Source: Neelides folsomi
Lineage: Eukaryota; Arthropoda; Collembola; Neelipleona; Neelidae
Assembly: GCA_034687125.1 (NCBI GenBank)
Contig: JAQGBZ010000480.1
Span: 1 to 42,662, forward strand
Length of the DNA stretch: 42,662 bases
Direction: 5' to 3'
Below are positions 13,301 through 24,310 of the stretch, in pieces (the stretch's first letter is position 1; each line of letters opens with the position of its first letter). The position numbers and the translations under genes were made by a program. Below the pieces are notes generated by a model. The model had not been told where the DNA came from and searched no databases. It saw only the letters and a program-made list of their open reading frames with translations.

Positions 13301-15626
13301 TATTATTATGATTTACTTTTACACTAACAATATCTCATTTAATCCATTTGGGTATTATGTATATTTACTAATGTAATATGCAAGGTATGTACCATATGTA
13401 CATATAAAGTATACTAACTTTAAGATTTGAATATTTACCTAATACAGGTGTTCCTCGTATAAACTATTCACTCGAAATTGCATATTATGTATGTGTATGT
13501 ATGCAATTTGTCTCATGAAAATTCATATACTAGTGTTGTAATATTTATATATAATTACTAAATACATGTATCTGTATCTACTAATATATTATTTGTTCAG
13601 TCTTCAGTATCAGAAAATTGCAATAATAGAGAAACTTCTGTTGTGGTATGGTATACTATTGTATTTGTCGCTAATTTCATCCCGATCTGTCAGTGTTTCA
13701 ATTGTTATTAAAAGGATCCCATTTTACGACTATGAAAGTATCTGTATATTACAATATTGTTATGGTCGAATATTGTTCAACGCTATTTTTTACTGGGAAT
13801 GGGGAAGTCTATAAATGAAAGTAGCTATTGATAAAGACAAATTGTAAAGTTATCATTTGTTTCTTCACAGGCCTACATGGTTTTTCGAGGGGCCGGGAAG
13901 AGCAACGGTGCAGGGCCAGAAGAACTTCGACTTCCAACTTCAAAGTTTATTAGTAAAACTCGATCATCTGGGCAGACGGGTAAGATTAGCGGGCAAAACT
14001 CTATTTGTGGTGTCCACTCCTCGTCGGCCTCATCTGCAGGGCTCCTCGACCCAAACATCCCCATCAACTCGAAACTTTCTGAAGATGTTCAGGTTAGTCT
14101 CATTAATTTATAAATGTCTCAAAGAGAAAAAATTTCTCTTTCCTTTCAAAGAGAAATGTTCATTTCTCTCTTCCCACTTGTGAGAATTTTCCAAGTTCCA
14201 TTTGGAGAAAAAGTCTTTTGATATGTATTTAGTTTAGAGAAAAAGATAAGGCGCCAGAAATGATCAATGATGTCAAGTTGTATTAAGACCTCGGTCTTTT
14301 CTCCATGAGTCGGAAAAGGCTCATTTTATGTACATTGGGAAGTGAAAAGATGAAATCTAAAGAGGAGTTTCTTAATTCAACATTTGCTCTCCTCCAACTT
14401 TTTTCAACTTTGCTCCTTTTTAATGGAAATAAACACCATATTTTTTAGACTTTTATAAAGCTATATTACTCTAGGAAATATATAAATATATTACATAGGG
14501 TCCCTACAACATTGATCTCACCTTATATAATTTATGACACTACATATACACTATACAACATTCCCTGCCGCATTCAACGTAAAGGTATGAATTATGCATA
14601 AGAAGGAGAGTTAAAAAAACATACATTAATCTACTATGTATGTATTAGTTCTTGAACTATCGTAGCTTCCTCTTCTTTATTTTAATAAACATTAATTTAA
14701 AATCACTTGCGGCGGATATTTTGCCAAAAGTCAACAAAGAAACTTGTTCGGCATTCTTAATTCAAATCTTGTTTAGTTCCTTTCTCAATTTAACAATTTA
14801 TGTTTACTTTCACCGAATTCGTTCTTATTATTATTCTAAAATTTGACTTCAAGCAACTTAATGTTAATGTTTCGGAATAACGGCTTGTTCTCACAATAAA
14901 GCAAGAGAAATGTCATAAAATGGGAATTTTTCTGAGATCAAGTATTATTAAGTGTCGGTTTTATTTTTTGTTAAGGAGGAGTTTCGACGTTTGTATCTCC
15001 AGCTTGAAGAATTAAAGGAGCGAAATATGCGAGTGGGGAATCGTCATTTGGTAGCAAAAATCACAGCCATGCAAGAAGCAGCAGACAATATCATCGGGCC
15101 AAGTCCCAATCTAAAAAAACCCAAAACTCTGTCAATTCTCTCGGAAGAATCAACGGAGGACGAGAATCCTCATTTGGCGAAGGTCCTTGCTTCAGATGTG
15201 AAGAGGGAAGGAGAAGACGAGTCCGGACTTCGGCACCGGAAGAACAGTCGAAGCGTAAATCAGTTGAACAGATCGTCGAAATCCGAAGAAGCCCTTTCGC
15301 CTCTTTCGCCCCTCACTCCAAGTGAGAATGAGGCTTTGCCGCCTTCGCCTCCGTCGCTCTTGGATTCCTCCTCTTGTGAGAAGGCGTGTCGGAGTGATGG
15401 AGACGACGATCCTCAGCCGGACGAGGAGGAAATAATAGAAGTAGCTCTTGATGCTCCTGTAGAGGAAAATTCTATTGCTGAAACTTGTCTTTCCAATTCA
15501 CCTGCAAAGGACTCTCAAAAAAACGTTAATCACACCTCGTCCGCCTCTGCAAAAGTAGACGGAAACGGGAAAGTCGTTCTTGACTTGGACGATAAATCTC
15601 GTTTCACAGATGAGATTACTGTTTGA
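7393..15626 (+). CDS. GPR158/Smog-like class C orphan GPCR, 3' part (TM5-TM7 and cytoplasmic tail)
   Basis: Four exons join in phase: 7393-7531, 7682-7787, 13871-14092 and 14976-15626, giving 371 residues after a split first codon. Exon 1 encodes TM5 (SILLWGIRLCIVV) and TM6 (SLAIYNEFLLSLFLNIS). Exon 2 encodes TM7 (NPDLLYIIFFCHVQLT through LIFGSK). Exon 3 starts AYMVFRGAGK. The exon 3/4 junction creates SEDVQ-EEFRRLYLQLEEL, the short cytoplasmic helix that in GPR158 reads roughly EDIRDELKKLYAQLE. The remaining tail is Ser/Glu-rich and disordered, ending DEITV. The family are plasma-membrane receptors (GPR158 is a glycine receptor acting through RGS7-Gbeta5; fly Smog acts in gastrulation). The extracellular domain and TM1-TM4 are missing: those exons lie upstream or outside the window. 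Donors are GTAAGT, GTATGA and GTTAGT. The 6083-bp intron 7788-13870 contains another gene on the opposite strand. The family call is from remembered similarity, not a search. Confidence 0.86.
8618..12879 (-). CDS. SLC35G-type EamA transporter (SLC35G1-like), nested in receptor intron
   Basis: Five exons join in phase on the - strand: 11298-11179, 11093-10959, 10823-10578, 9482-9130 and 8735-8618, giving 323 residues with about ten hydrophobic segments in two EamA/DMT halves. Recognisable pieces are SSIVSEMKDYHPLTK plus TLWRF near the start, YYSLKYMDLGDSAVI and GVILIMRPPFL in the first half, and SLVKTSDVIFAFIWQ and KIFPDYISIIGAL in the second. DMT proteins are membrane transporters; human SLC35G1 is ER/plasma-membrane located, and the substrate here cannot be told. 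The start is not certain: an upstream 21-nt coding exon (12879-12859, ATG then MGFEYNY, followed by GTAAGT) fits phase 0 and gives 330 residues; otherwise Met codons inside exon 11298-11179 would be used. A poly-A signal candidate (AATAAA on the - strand) is at 8357-8352. The whole gene lies within a receptor intron, antisense to it. Confidence 0.88.
11299..13870. other. Intronic stretch, no further exon recognised
   Basis: Apart from the tentative 21-nt exon, nothing coding is convincing. The stretch is very AT-rich, with short runs such as TAGGTAGGTAT. It ends in the receptor acceptor TTTCTTCACAG. It must hold the promoter of the nested transporter if the tentative exon is right. Confidence 0.5.
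12859..12879 (-). other. Tentative first coding exon of the SLC35G-like gene
   Basis: On the - strand the sequence AATCAAAATGGGGTTTG gives a start codon in fair context. Seven codons follow, then a strong GTAAGT donor at phase 0, matching the phase-0 acceptor at 11299-11300. A tiny upstream reading frame (ATG CCA TTG TGA) lies about 25-30 bases before it. The exon is too short to be proven by sequence alone, and the intron would be 1560 bp. Confidence 0.4.
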
Positions 15627-15800
15627 ATTAATAATCGAGCTTTTCCTCTCAAATATAAACACTCATTGAAGACCTTTCCGTTCTAGTCTAATACCTATTC
15701 TTACCTGACAGTATTGTCATATCTTTCTTGTTTCCTTTAAAGTACTGATATTGTATGACGCCACGTAAAGCTTTATGGAAGAATCTCATTAAAACCCCCA

Positions 15801-15810
15801 AATAAATAAA
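15801..15810 (+). terminator. Poly-A signal of the receptor gene
   Basis: Two overlapping AATAAA hexamers lie about 175 bases after the stop codon of the GPR158/Smog-like gene. No better signal is closer. Confidence 0.6.
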
Positions 15811-17285
15811 AGGTAAATTCTTATTTATTTACACTACCACATTACGTACTTACTAGTTCTTACCGAATTTGTAGGACAACCTATTGTAAGAAACTCAAAG
15901 ACAAAATAAGTTAAACTACTACAAACAATTACTGTTATGTTCACTCACGCACTCACCATCTGTAACCGTCTACAAGTATTGTAGAGTAAGTTCTTTAATC
16001 CTATTAACGATAAGTATCCTATGTTGAATTCTTTTAGAAATAATCAATTCATAAAATTACCTACTCCCAATTAATCGGTTTACAGATTTAATATCTACTT
16101 ACGTATATTAAACTACATAATAATATGGTATACCTATTATATACTCTCATGAAAATAAATAAATACATAGAGAACTAATCTTAAACTTACATAGATATAC
16201 ATACCTATATTATATGCCCCATATTGTCATTATATGAGATGGATTATATTTGTGATTATGTGAAGTTTGAATGGGAAACAATGAGAAAAAATATTATTTT
16301 AGTATGTACCATATATATAATAACTGCAATACTACAACAAAAGTCCCTTTACCATACTGTATAATAATATGAATAATGTTATAATTTTCGATCAATGTAA
16401 TCTTTTTTATATATTTTTAGCTTTACATGATCTAGAGTCTAGATTACCTACATGTCATATTTTCATTTCTTTAAAATCAAATCAAACTATGTAATCACTT
16501 ATTTGCTAAATCATTTTTACATCTTAATCCATAGGAGAATAATCATTTATGAAAATACATTTCTGAAATGACATTGAATTACAATATATGAATAGAATTT
16601 TACCCAAATAAAATATTTTTAACCTAATATTTAACATAATTCAAGATTTTGAGTTTTCTAAATTATTGACTTTCATACATTATGAATTTATGAATTATGA
16701 TGTACGATATGCAATTTGCGCGTCTTGTTAGTAAACGGATTATTTTATTGGATAACTATTTACCTAACTAAATGTTACTGATGATATTAAATAACTAAAC
16801 TAGAGTACATACACAACATGTTAGGTTAATTGGTGCTGTATATTCTATTTCTAATGGTGCTTATTGGAACTCAATTTTTTATCAACATTTCTCAATGTTA
16901 TGGTATTTTCGTCTTAATAAATCTCATTTTGTGATTTTTACTATTAAAGTTAGTGATACAAAATAAATAAATGAGATATTGTAAAAAAAGTATCATTGAT
17001 TTTTTTAATGTTTATTTGTTGGATGCTCATCCAGGCTTGAAGTCATTGAGGCGCTGGAGTTCATATTAAAAACCACTTTACAATATCCCATATTCGTGCT
17101 TATCAAATAACTTAGCGAATTTCAAATTATCTTTAGAGATAAGAATGAGGAAGAGCGTTTTAAATTAAAACTCTTCCTTTTACAACAAACTTTGTAATAG
17201 AACTTGAAAGTAGATCAGTAAATGTGTTCGTTTACTATATATATATATATATATATACCTACTCAACTATCGGTAAATACCTGTA
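15811..17285. other. Intergenic, nothing recognised
   Basis: AT-rich sequence between the poly-A signal of the receptor and a palindromic repeat element. It includes a perfect TA dinucleotide run at about 17236-17257. A slightly GC-richer patch near 17025-17070 has no motif I recognise. Confidence 0.5.
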
Positions 17286-17828
17286 TACATACCAACCGTA
17301 TTCGATATCTGCCCGGTACTCGATATGTACCCGGGTTCGAAATATACCCGGGGGTCTAACATGAGATTTTAAAAGGTACCCGGATCTAAATCATTAATAG
17401 TTCAATTTATGAACTTGGAAAACGTTATATTTAATTGACAGAATTATCAATTTAGTCTAAGTCTAAAATTCAATTAATTTGTAACTTAAATAAGTTTAAG
17501 CAGTTTAGAGGAAATTTACATAGGATTTAAACTTTTTAAAAGTAAAATATGCTAAAAATATAGTAGAGAAGCCACTCCACATCATTTTAACGTTGACGTA
17601 AAGTGTATCAAACAATGAAAAATGGACTAAACATGATTTATATACATTTAAAATAATTATATTAAAGTTACTTCATGAAAATTTATCGTAAACTTAAGGA
17701 AAAAATATAATTTTCAATTGGCATTTTCTCAAATTTTTAAAGGTAACGGGTACTCGATATGTACCCGGGGGTCAGGGGTAGGATTTTAAAAAGTACCCGG
17801 GGGTAGATTTCGAGACAATACGGTATGT
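17286..17828. mobile_element. MITE-like element with CCCGGG-rich repeats and inverted ends
   Basis: The two ends are imperfect inverted repeats: left ACATACC-CGTATT-CGATATCTGCCC and, reversed, right ACATACCGTATT-CGAAATCTACCC. Near each end are direct copies of GTACTCGATATGTACCCGGG (17316-17335 and 17750-17769), each followed by GATTTTAAAAgGTACCCGG or a close variant (17364-17382 and 17782-17800). The interior of about 350 bp is AT-rich with no coding sequence. A non-autonomous DNA transposon or a small satellite-derived element would explain it. No clear target duplication was seen. Confidence 0.55.
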
Positions 17829-19603
17829 AATCATATTAACAGCTAGCACAAACCATTATGCTCTTTTATATCCTTTAATGTCTGAGATAATACCAATATT
17901 AATTATAATTATATTACATAGAAGAATCATATTTATGTATAATGTTACTTTATATAGAATTCGTTACTGATGAACATAAATAATTACATCACATACCATT
18001 ACTATGTATTCTCTTTGAGTGTGGATTGAATCATTCAAGGAAAAAATTTCTAAAATACTTTCAGAATTGAGAAACAACATCTTTATTTTCAAATTAAATT
18101 ATCTTGGAGGAAACCAAAGGAAACTTGCCATGTTTAACTTGCCATATGAGTATTACATAACATTATAGGTACCCTCCCTGATTCTAAAATCGCACAATAT
18201 TTTATGTGTGGAGTGGGCTTGACTTGTCAAGTCTCATTGTTTCTCTCATGTCAGTAGAGCAATCTTAAGTGTGTAGTAACATAAGAAAGTACTTTTCTCC
18301 CACGACGACCCGCGGCAAGGCTCATCAAAAGAGAAACTAAAGGAGCCATGAGAGATTTGATCCCAAAGACTTTCATTCGCCTCTCCACTTAAACTGAATG
18401 ATAGTCGCATAAAGTTGAAAGTTGAGTGGTTGACGTTTGTTTCTTTATACTTCATTTTTATTGCCTTTTCTCCTCTCGCTGAGCTATTTATTTAATTAGG
18501 AAGATAAAAAAGAAATAATTGTTAAATGCGATTGTATCCAACTAAAATGCGCTCTATAGCAAACCTTAGGTGCATTTCCGAACTCATCCTTTAGAGGAGA
18601 AGTGAATTAATGTCGGCGGAGACCGTAAAGATAAATAGAGTTTCAACCACACGAACCCTTTTTGTCTGTATCTGTTGGAGTGGGAGTAGTTGGCAATTAG
18701 GTTTCTTGTTCCTAGTGCCATATGGGAGATGCGGTCAATCACTGCGGCCCCTTCACCCCCTCCCATCCTCAAAGAGATGAATTAAGCCTTTCACCGCCGT
18801 TGTGGATGGCAGGAACTGAAGACTCAACTTTCCATTTCGTTAAATGCCCTTTCGATGAACTCCATTGTGAGCAGAGTCAAAGAAAATTGAACAGAAGGCT
18901 GTGAGTCTGCCTTTCGCTCATGTCGTAATAGATATTCGACTCAAATAGAAAACCCAATCTTTTACCTACAAGACATCAATACAGAGAAAGCATAAAAGTA
19001 ATATTCTCCACGTCACTTTACAGTGTAAATATATGTACTTACCTATATACAAATACAATATATTAGAAAGCATAAGTATATTACAAAAAATTATACATTC
19101 TTGTTAAAATAAACAACAATGTGAAATAAATACAGAATATTATTTTACATTTTTTAAAAATATTATTTATTGCATCTGTATCTACCTACCCAAATATTCC
19201 CTATTCATTATATAAGTAAATAAATACAGAAAAATACCTACCATAAATATCACTATGTATCTGTGAGTTGTGAGCGTAGTAACGACGTAAGCTTTTTACT
19301 CTATATAACATGAAAGAGATTGAAAAACTTTTTATTTTTTGAAAGGTGAAATCGGTTACGCCGTACATGCACTTAGTTAGTGTACACAAGAAAACATGCC
19401 ATTTTTAAAGTTAAAAAAGTAAGTAACTAGTTTAATGTAATAAGAAACCTTTCAAAAGTCCCAACTCATCGTCAGATTTCAATCGGAAAATGAAAAAAGG
19501 AAATTGAAAAAATGCTTCACGCTGACAAACTTGTATTTAATTTTTTTCCTCATATCTGGTCATAGCATAAAATTATAATTCTTTTTACAAACACTACTAT
19601 GTA
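17829..19603. other. Intergenic, with a GC-richer island at about 18180-18960
   Basis: Short open frames exist on both strands in the island, for instance one starting ATGTCGGCGGAG at about 18610, but none matches a family I know and none joins to a neighbour in phase. It may be regulatory DNA or an unrecognised small gene. Confidence 0.4.
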
Positions 19604-19897
19604 CAGAGTGTGATTTTTATAAGGATACTCATTTTAAAATACTCATTAAAGCAAATGTTCATAATATTGACTATTCTGCTCTAGGCATATTTCTTATAAA
19701 AATTCGTTGAAGTAGTGTGTAACGAACCATATTAGTTAACAAAGGTAAAATTAGTGAGAACAAAGAGTCCAAATCGTCGAAAAAACCTCGCATTCCTATT
19801 TTAAGCGCCATTTTAATAGTATTATTCATTTCAACTAAATTTTTATTTAATAAACCAAACGGCGACTTCTCGGTATCCTTATAAAAATCACACTCCG
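19604..19897. mobile_element. Tc1/mariner-type MITE, 294 bp
   Basis: Terminal inverted repeats CAGAGTGTGATTTTTATAAG... and, reversed, CGGAGTGTGATTTTTATAAG... run about 25 bases with one mismatch (both continue into GGATAC). The element is flanked by TA on each side (19602-19603 and 19898-19899), the mariner target duplication. There is no open frame for a transposase, so it must have been moved by an enzyme encoded elsewhere. Confidence 0.82.
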
Positions 19898-20478
19898 TAC
19901 ATTTATGTAATAACCCAATAACTACTTAAATGCATTGTATTTTTAGTATGCATGTGATGATATAATACGGTATACTAATTTAACATTACATTCGCGTATA
20001 TAATATTGAAAATTGTATAAACTAACTCGGATTTTAATCTTAAAACATTATTAAATTAACTTTGGAATCACTTTCAATGCTCGTGTCAGTTTATAGCTGA
20101 AGATGAGATGCATTGTATCCTTTATGAATCTGTAGATTGCATGGTTTATTGATTTTCGTTACACTCTCAATAGTTTAGCAAATTGTCGTTTCTGATCTTC
20201 ATGGCCAAAAAATTATATGAGAATAAAAGAAAAAAAGATTTTTATCCAAGTATATTGAGATTATTTTTACATCGATAGAATAGGTAACTACCTTACTACA
20301 ATTGTTTAGACTTTTCTAATTTAATAAATGGATAATATTGGTATTATATACTCTACTCTACATATTTTGACGTTTTGAGTACTAGATAGATTTCAAATTT
20401 TTTAAACAACAAATTGGATATTTTAACATTTTATCTCATCTTCACAAATCTCAAGTCAACGACAATGGAGTAATTGCT

Positions 20479-23400
20479 TTAATAAAAAATGCATCTCACT
20501 TTGTGATAAGGATAAACCTCCAAAGCATCGGCCCTTTCTCTTCTCAAATCCCAAAGAAAGTGATCTATCATTATGGAATTGATTTCCAAATCGAGACAAG
20601 CTTCTGATATAAGGTCTCGAACCCGATTAGTTATCTCTTCAACACAGAGGATGGAAGCTCCTCGGATTTCAACCTAATTAAATTATAAACTTTTTCAACA
20701 TGTTAAATATACATATTATGTATTTAGTTATACGTGTGAAATGGGTAAATACATAATTATAGTATAAAGATTTAAAAGTAACAAACTTCTTCAGAACATC
20801 CATACTCCATCAGTTCATCTAAAATATTAATAGAAAATAAACTTTACCATTTTCAACAAAAATTAATTGACAACTTATTTAAAATTCATATACCTACCTA
20901 ACTACTTAATACCTGACTTGTATCCTACTTACATAATATGTATAAACTATATGTAGTTTATATAGAATAAGTAGGATATAGTAGTATAAAATTTATAAGA
21001 ATATATACTACTACTGCATATATATCTATACTACTAAGAAAAAGGTAAAAGTAAAAAGAAGCATCAATTATTTTCCCAGAGGCCCGTTCAACCAAATTCA
21101 ACATTGCAAATTGCAAATTTCAAAAAGTGCAATGTGAAATGTGAATCGTTCAACCAGGATTTGAAATGGACATTTCACATTTCAAAATCAATTTGCAATG
21201 TGAAATGTTATTTTACATGTTTTTAATATTAATATCATGGAGATTTAATTTTAAATGCTAACTTTCATTCGAAGGATTCTTCCCCAATTTTCCCCCAAAC
21301 ATTCATCATTAATTAGTTCTTTTAAGTTAATAGTTTAAATAATATTTTAATAAATAAACGCATTGCACACCTTTATTCTATAAAGTAGTTAATGTTTTAG
21401 AAGTTAGAATAGCGTTTAAACTCTTTAAACATTGATTGCAATGTGCAATGTGCAATTTGAAACTGCTCGGAAGCTATTTCAAAAATTAATGCAATTTGCA
21501 ATGTTGCTTTGCAATTCTCGTTGTTTGGTTAAACTTTATTCAGATTATTTCAAATTTCGGATTGCAAATTGCAAGATTTGGTTGAATGAAACAATTATTT
21601 TTGAAAGTGCAATTTGCAAAATCTTGTGATTGAACGGGCCCCAAGTTTCACTTTATACCTGACAAGTAAGCCCATAAAATTCTCTAAACCTCCCCTTTTC
21701 TTTGACCAATAAATCAAGAAAAGTGCAAGTGTAAGCTGTAATACATATATTAGTTAGTTTTAACTTCGAATCGCTATTGTAAGTTTGGGCTAAACCCGCT
21801 ATATATCTTTTTAATAGACCGTTTAAAGTTACACTTCAACTTGAATCAATAGTTTTGTGATGAATGACATTTAAGTGGTGAAATCATAAAGAAACTCCCT
21901 CACTTCATTTAAAACTAAATGCCTAATAATAGAAAATCCAATAGTTCTACAAAAATAAACTTTTCGAAAATTCGCAAAATAAGAATTTCACTGAAAATGA
22001 TTTAAAACTGAAAAAAGAACACGTTTATCATAAAAGTAATTATCATGAGCGGATATTTATATTACTTGCCTTTCTCAAGGAGCGCGAGGAGCTCTGGGCT
22101 GTAGTTCAAGGCTCCGTAGTAGAGAAGCACTTGTGGAATCCTAAAGAACATTTCCCAGCATTCAATTAACTTCCTTTCATTCACTCCTAATGTATAACTC
22201 CCAAAATTCTCACTTTCTATTCCCATTTCGCCTCTTTCGCCTCTTTTAAATTCTATCTTCTATAAAAACAATTTCCAAAGCAGTAGAATTTCTACAGTAC
22301 AAAATACTTGAAAGTGTGAAGCTGAATATACAAAGAGTTTAATTGAAAGAATTAATTTTCATTAATTTTCTTATACCTAACCTTATTTCTGTACAATTGC
22401 CCGAAAACAACTAGAAAGTGACTATGGTATATTCATTTGACTCATTTATAACAAAAGCTCTATTATGAAAACAGAAATTTCAAACATGTCAGTTAAATTC
22501 AATAAGGATAAATAATGAATAATCATAATTAATGTGTTATAATTTAAATTAAAATAATTTTCCTTTTAGTTCGCCAATTCTAATTGTTCCGTAAACTTAA
22601 AACACCAATTTGCTTTTAACTCCAAGGCACGTAACTGGGTTAATAGTAGAGAGAAATGATTAGCCGTTAGAGAGTTGGAAGGTTAATTTGTAAGAATGGA
22701 TAGGTCTGCGAGAGAAAGGGCCTTGTCGAATGGGCGTTCATTCGTCTCTCTTCATTGCCCACTTTCATGAGAGTCTTTACCTATAGTCGGCGAACATGGT
22801 GAGAGAGTCGATGTCATGGAATTCGCCCATTCCTTTCCCTTCATAGCAGGCCCAGATGTCCGCCACGAGAATTTGAGCTCTCTTGAGGAACGAGACTGGA
22901 ATAGAAAGGCAGACTTGGTTAGAACCCAATAGGTCTATGGGAAGCATCCAACGGGGAGAGAACATTAGCGAAAAGGTAGATGAATCCTCAGAGAGCTTCG
23001 CTCAATTCCATCAAATGCCCTTCCAGACTTCATGAAATTCAATCGCCACTCATTTTGGTTCTCTTCCACCCGCCCCGTCGAGTCAACCTGTATCATTATT
23101 CCAACATTCCCATCCCACTCACATGTTTGTTCACCGACCCTCACTTCGTCCCGAAAGCATGGGAAGTTCTCTACGATGATTTTCAATAGTTTTTCGGCAC
23201 TCCCCTCCTAAATAGTGGGCAAACAAACATGTTCAGGAAAGGCAATTTACCATTTGACAAAATTTTTGTTTATTTCCAACTCACAGCAGCCTTGACGCAG
23301 TTTGTGAAGGAACCATTGTACTTTTCAATTAGCACATTTGCAACTTCCTTCATGCTCTTCTCCCGGTCCTCAATGAGTGGAATTGGAGTTCCGGTTTCGG

Positions 23401-24310
23401 ATCGGAAAACTTTAAGCAGTTCCTCTTCTGACATCGATCCGTACACATTTGGATTAGTGATGTCAATTCCCTCCTGATGTCATTTTATTTAGGATTTATC
23501 CAATTGCTATAAATGTGTAAAATTTATTTGTTTTTTTAACCTTCATGGCTCTGTTTATGGCGGCGCACAGGGCAAAGTAGCCCGTGTGTGTAACGCCTTC
23601 AAATGAAACTTCCCATTTTGGTGCCATTGTCCAGAAAGAGAAGTTAAGAGTGTCGACGAGGAAAATCCAATCAATCGCTGCGTCATTAACTTCCTTCGGA
23701 TGTAGCCCACACTGCTTGAAATTCTTCATGCTCAACTTTCCGCTTTTCAATGCTTCAAACACCTAAGAAAAAAAGCCCTTTGTTCATTTTTTCATCAAAG
23801 GTTTAGTTTAACCTTTTATCTTAATAAATCTTCTTTGAACCTGCTGGCTAGCCAAATACTTAACCTTTTATATTTAATTGGCCCAATTTAATGAAATGAT
23901 TGTAAAAATCCATTTGACATTTGAATATAAACGAAATAATAATATGTAAATTAAGAAATGGAATGTTTTATGCATAAATTGAATAAATATCATCTCTCAA
24001 CAATTTGGCTCTTCATTCCAGATACTTTAAATGGAGAGCGACAAGCTTTGAAGTGAGAAGGAACTGTGGAGAGAACATCAAAACTTTGGAGGACCAGAGT
24101 CAATAGAAGAAGAAATGGAGATTTCAAGTTATAAGTTTTTTTCCATGAGGGAAAGTTTAGAGCGGCAGTTGAAAAGAATAAGAGATTGGTGTGAACCTCT
24201 TGAGCAGCTTTATTAACTCCTTCTTGAGAAATCTTCACGTCCTTCGCACCGTCGACAATGAGCCGAGCGGATTGTTTCGGAGAGAGCCGAGCTCCCATTT
24301 CCTCTCCCAT
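20479..24310 (-). CDS. QNG1: Queuosine 5'-phosphate N-glycosylase / queuosine salvage protein
   Basis: Eight exons join in phase: 24310-24197, 23762-23541, 23473-23285, 23207-23123, 22895-22781, 22140-22070, 20818-20787 and 20673-20479. The product is 340 residues, the length of human QNG1 (C9orf64, DUF2419), and collinear with it to the C-terminal CIFY. Motifs: [10 protein letters not shown] near the start, VDTLNFSFW (74-82), [12 protein letters not shown] (99-110), [11 protein letters not shown] (208-218), [13 protein letters not shown] (235-247), [13 protein letters not shown] (277-289). The family hydrolyses queuosine-5'-phosphate to release the queuine base, which animals reuse for tRNA wobble position 34. 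The first ATG at 24310 was chosen; a second at 24298-24296 is possible. Three unusual junctions: a weak GTTCAC donor after exon 1, a GC donor (AAAG/GCAAGT) after exon 6, and a 32-nt exon 7. The poly-A site is uncertain (AATAAA at 20150-20145 on this strand). Confidence 0.95.
20921..20978. repeat. Nested palindrome in QNG1 intron
   Basis: Outer arms TATCCTACTTA and TAAGTAGGATA are exact inverted copies. Inside them TATAAACTA-tatg-TAGTTTATA forms a second perfect hairpin. It may be a small cruciform or an eroded palindromic repeat. Confidence 0.6.
21081..21640. mobile_element. MITE inside the GC-AG intron of QNG1, about 560 bp
   Basis: The ends GGCCCGTTCAACCA and, reversed, GGCCCGTTCAATCA form terminal inverted repeats. 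Beneath them are many short copies of GCAAATTGCAA and GCAATGTGAAATG in both orientations, so the element can fold back. No transposase is encoded. The GGCCCGTTCA end suggests a cut-and-paste DNA transposon, superfamily unknown; a clear target duplication was not found. Confidence 0.68.

Noticed and set aside
13566..13814. Open frame of 82 codons just upstream of receptor exon 3
   Set aside because: Low-complexity hydrophobic sequence with no class C receptor similarity; the flanking exons join perfectly without it.
18584..18904. Short open frames on both strands in the 18.6-18.9 kb island
   Set aside because: No recognised domain, no splice partners in phase and overlapping frames on both strands, so none could be preferred.
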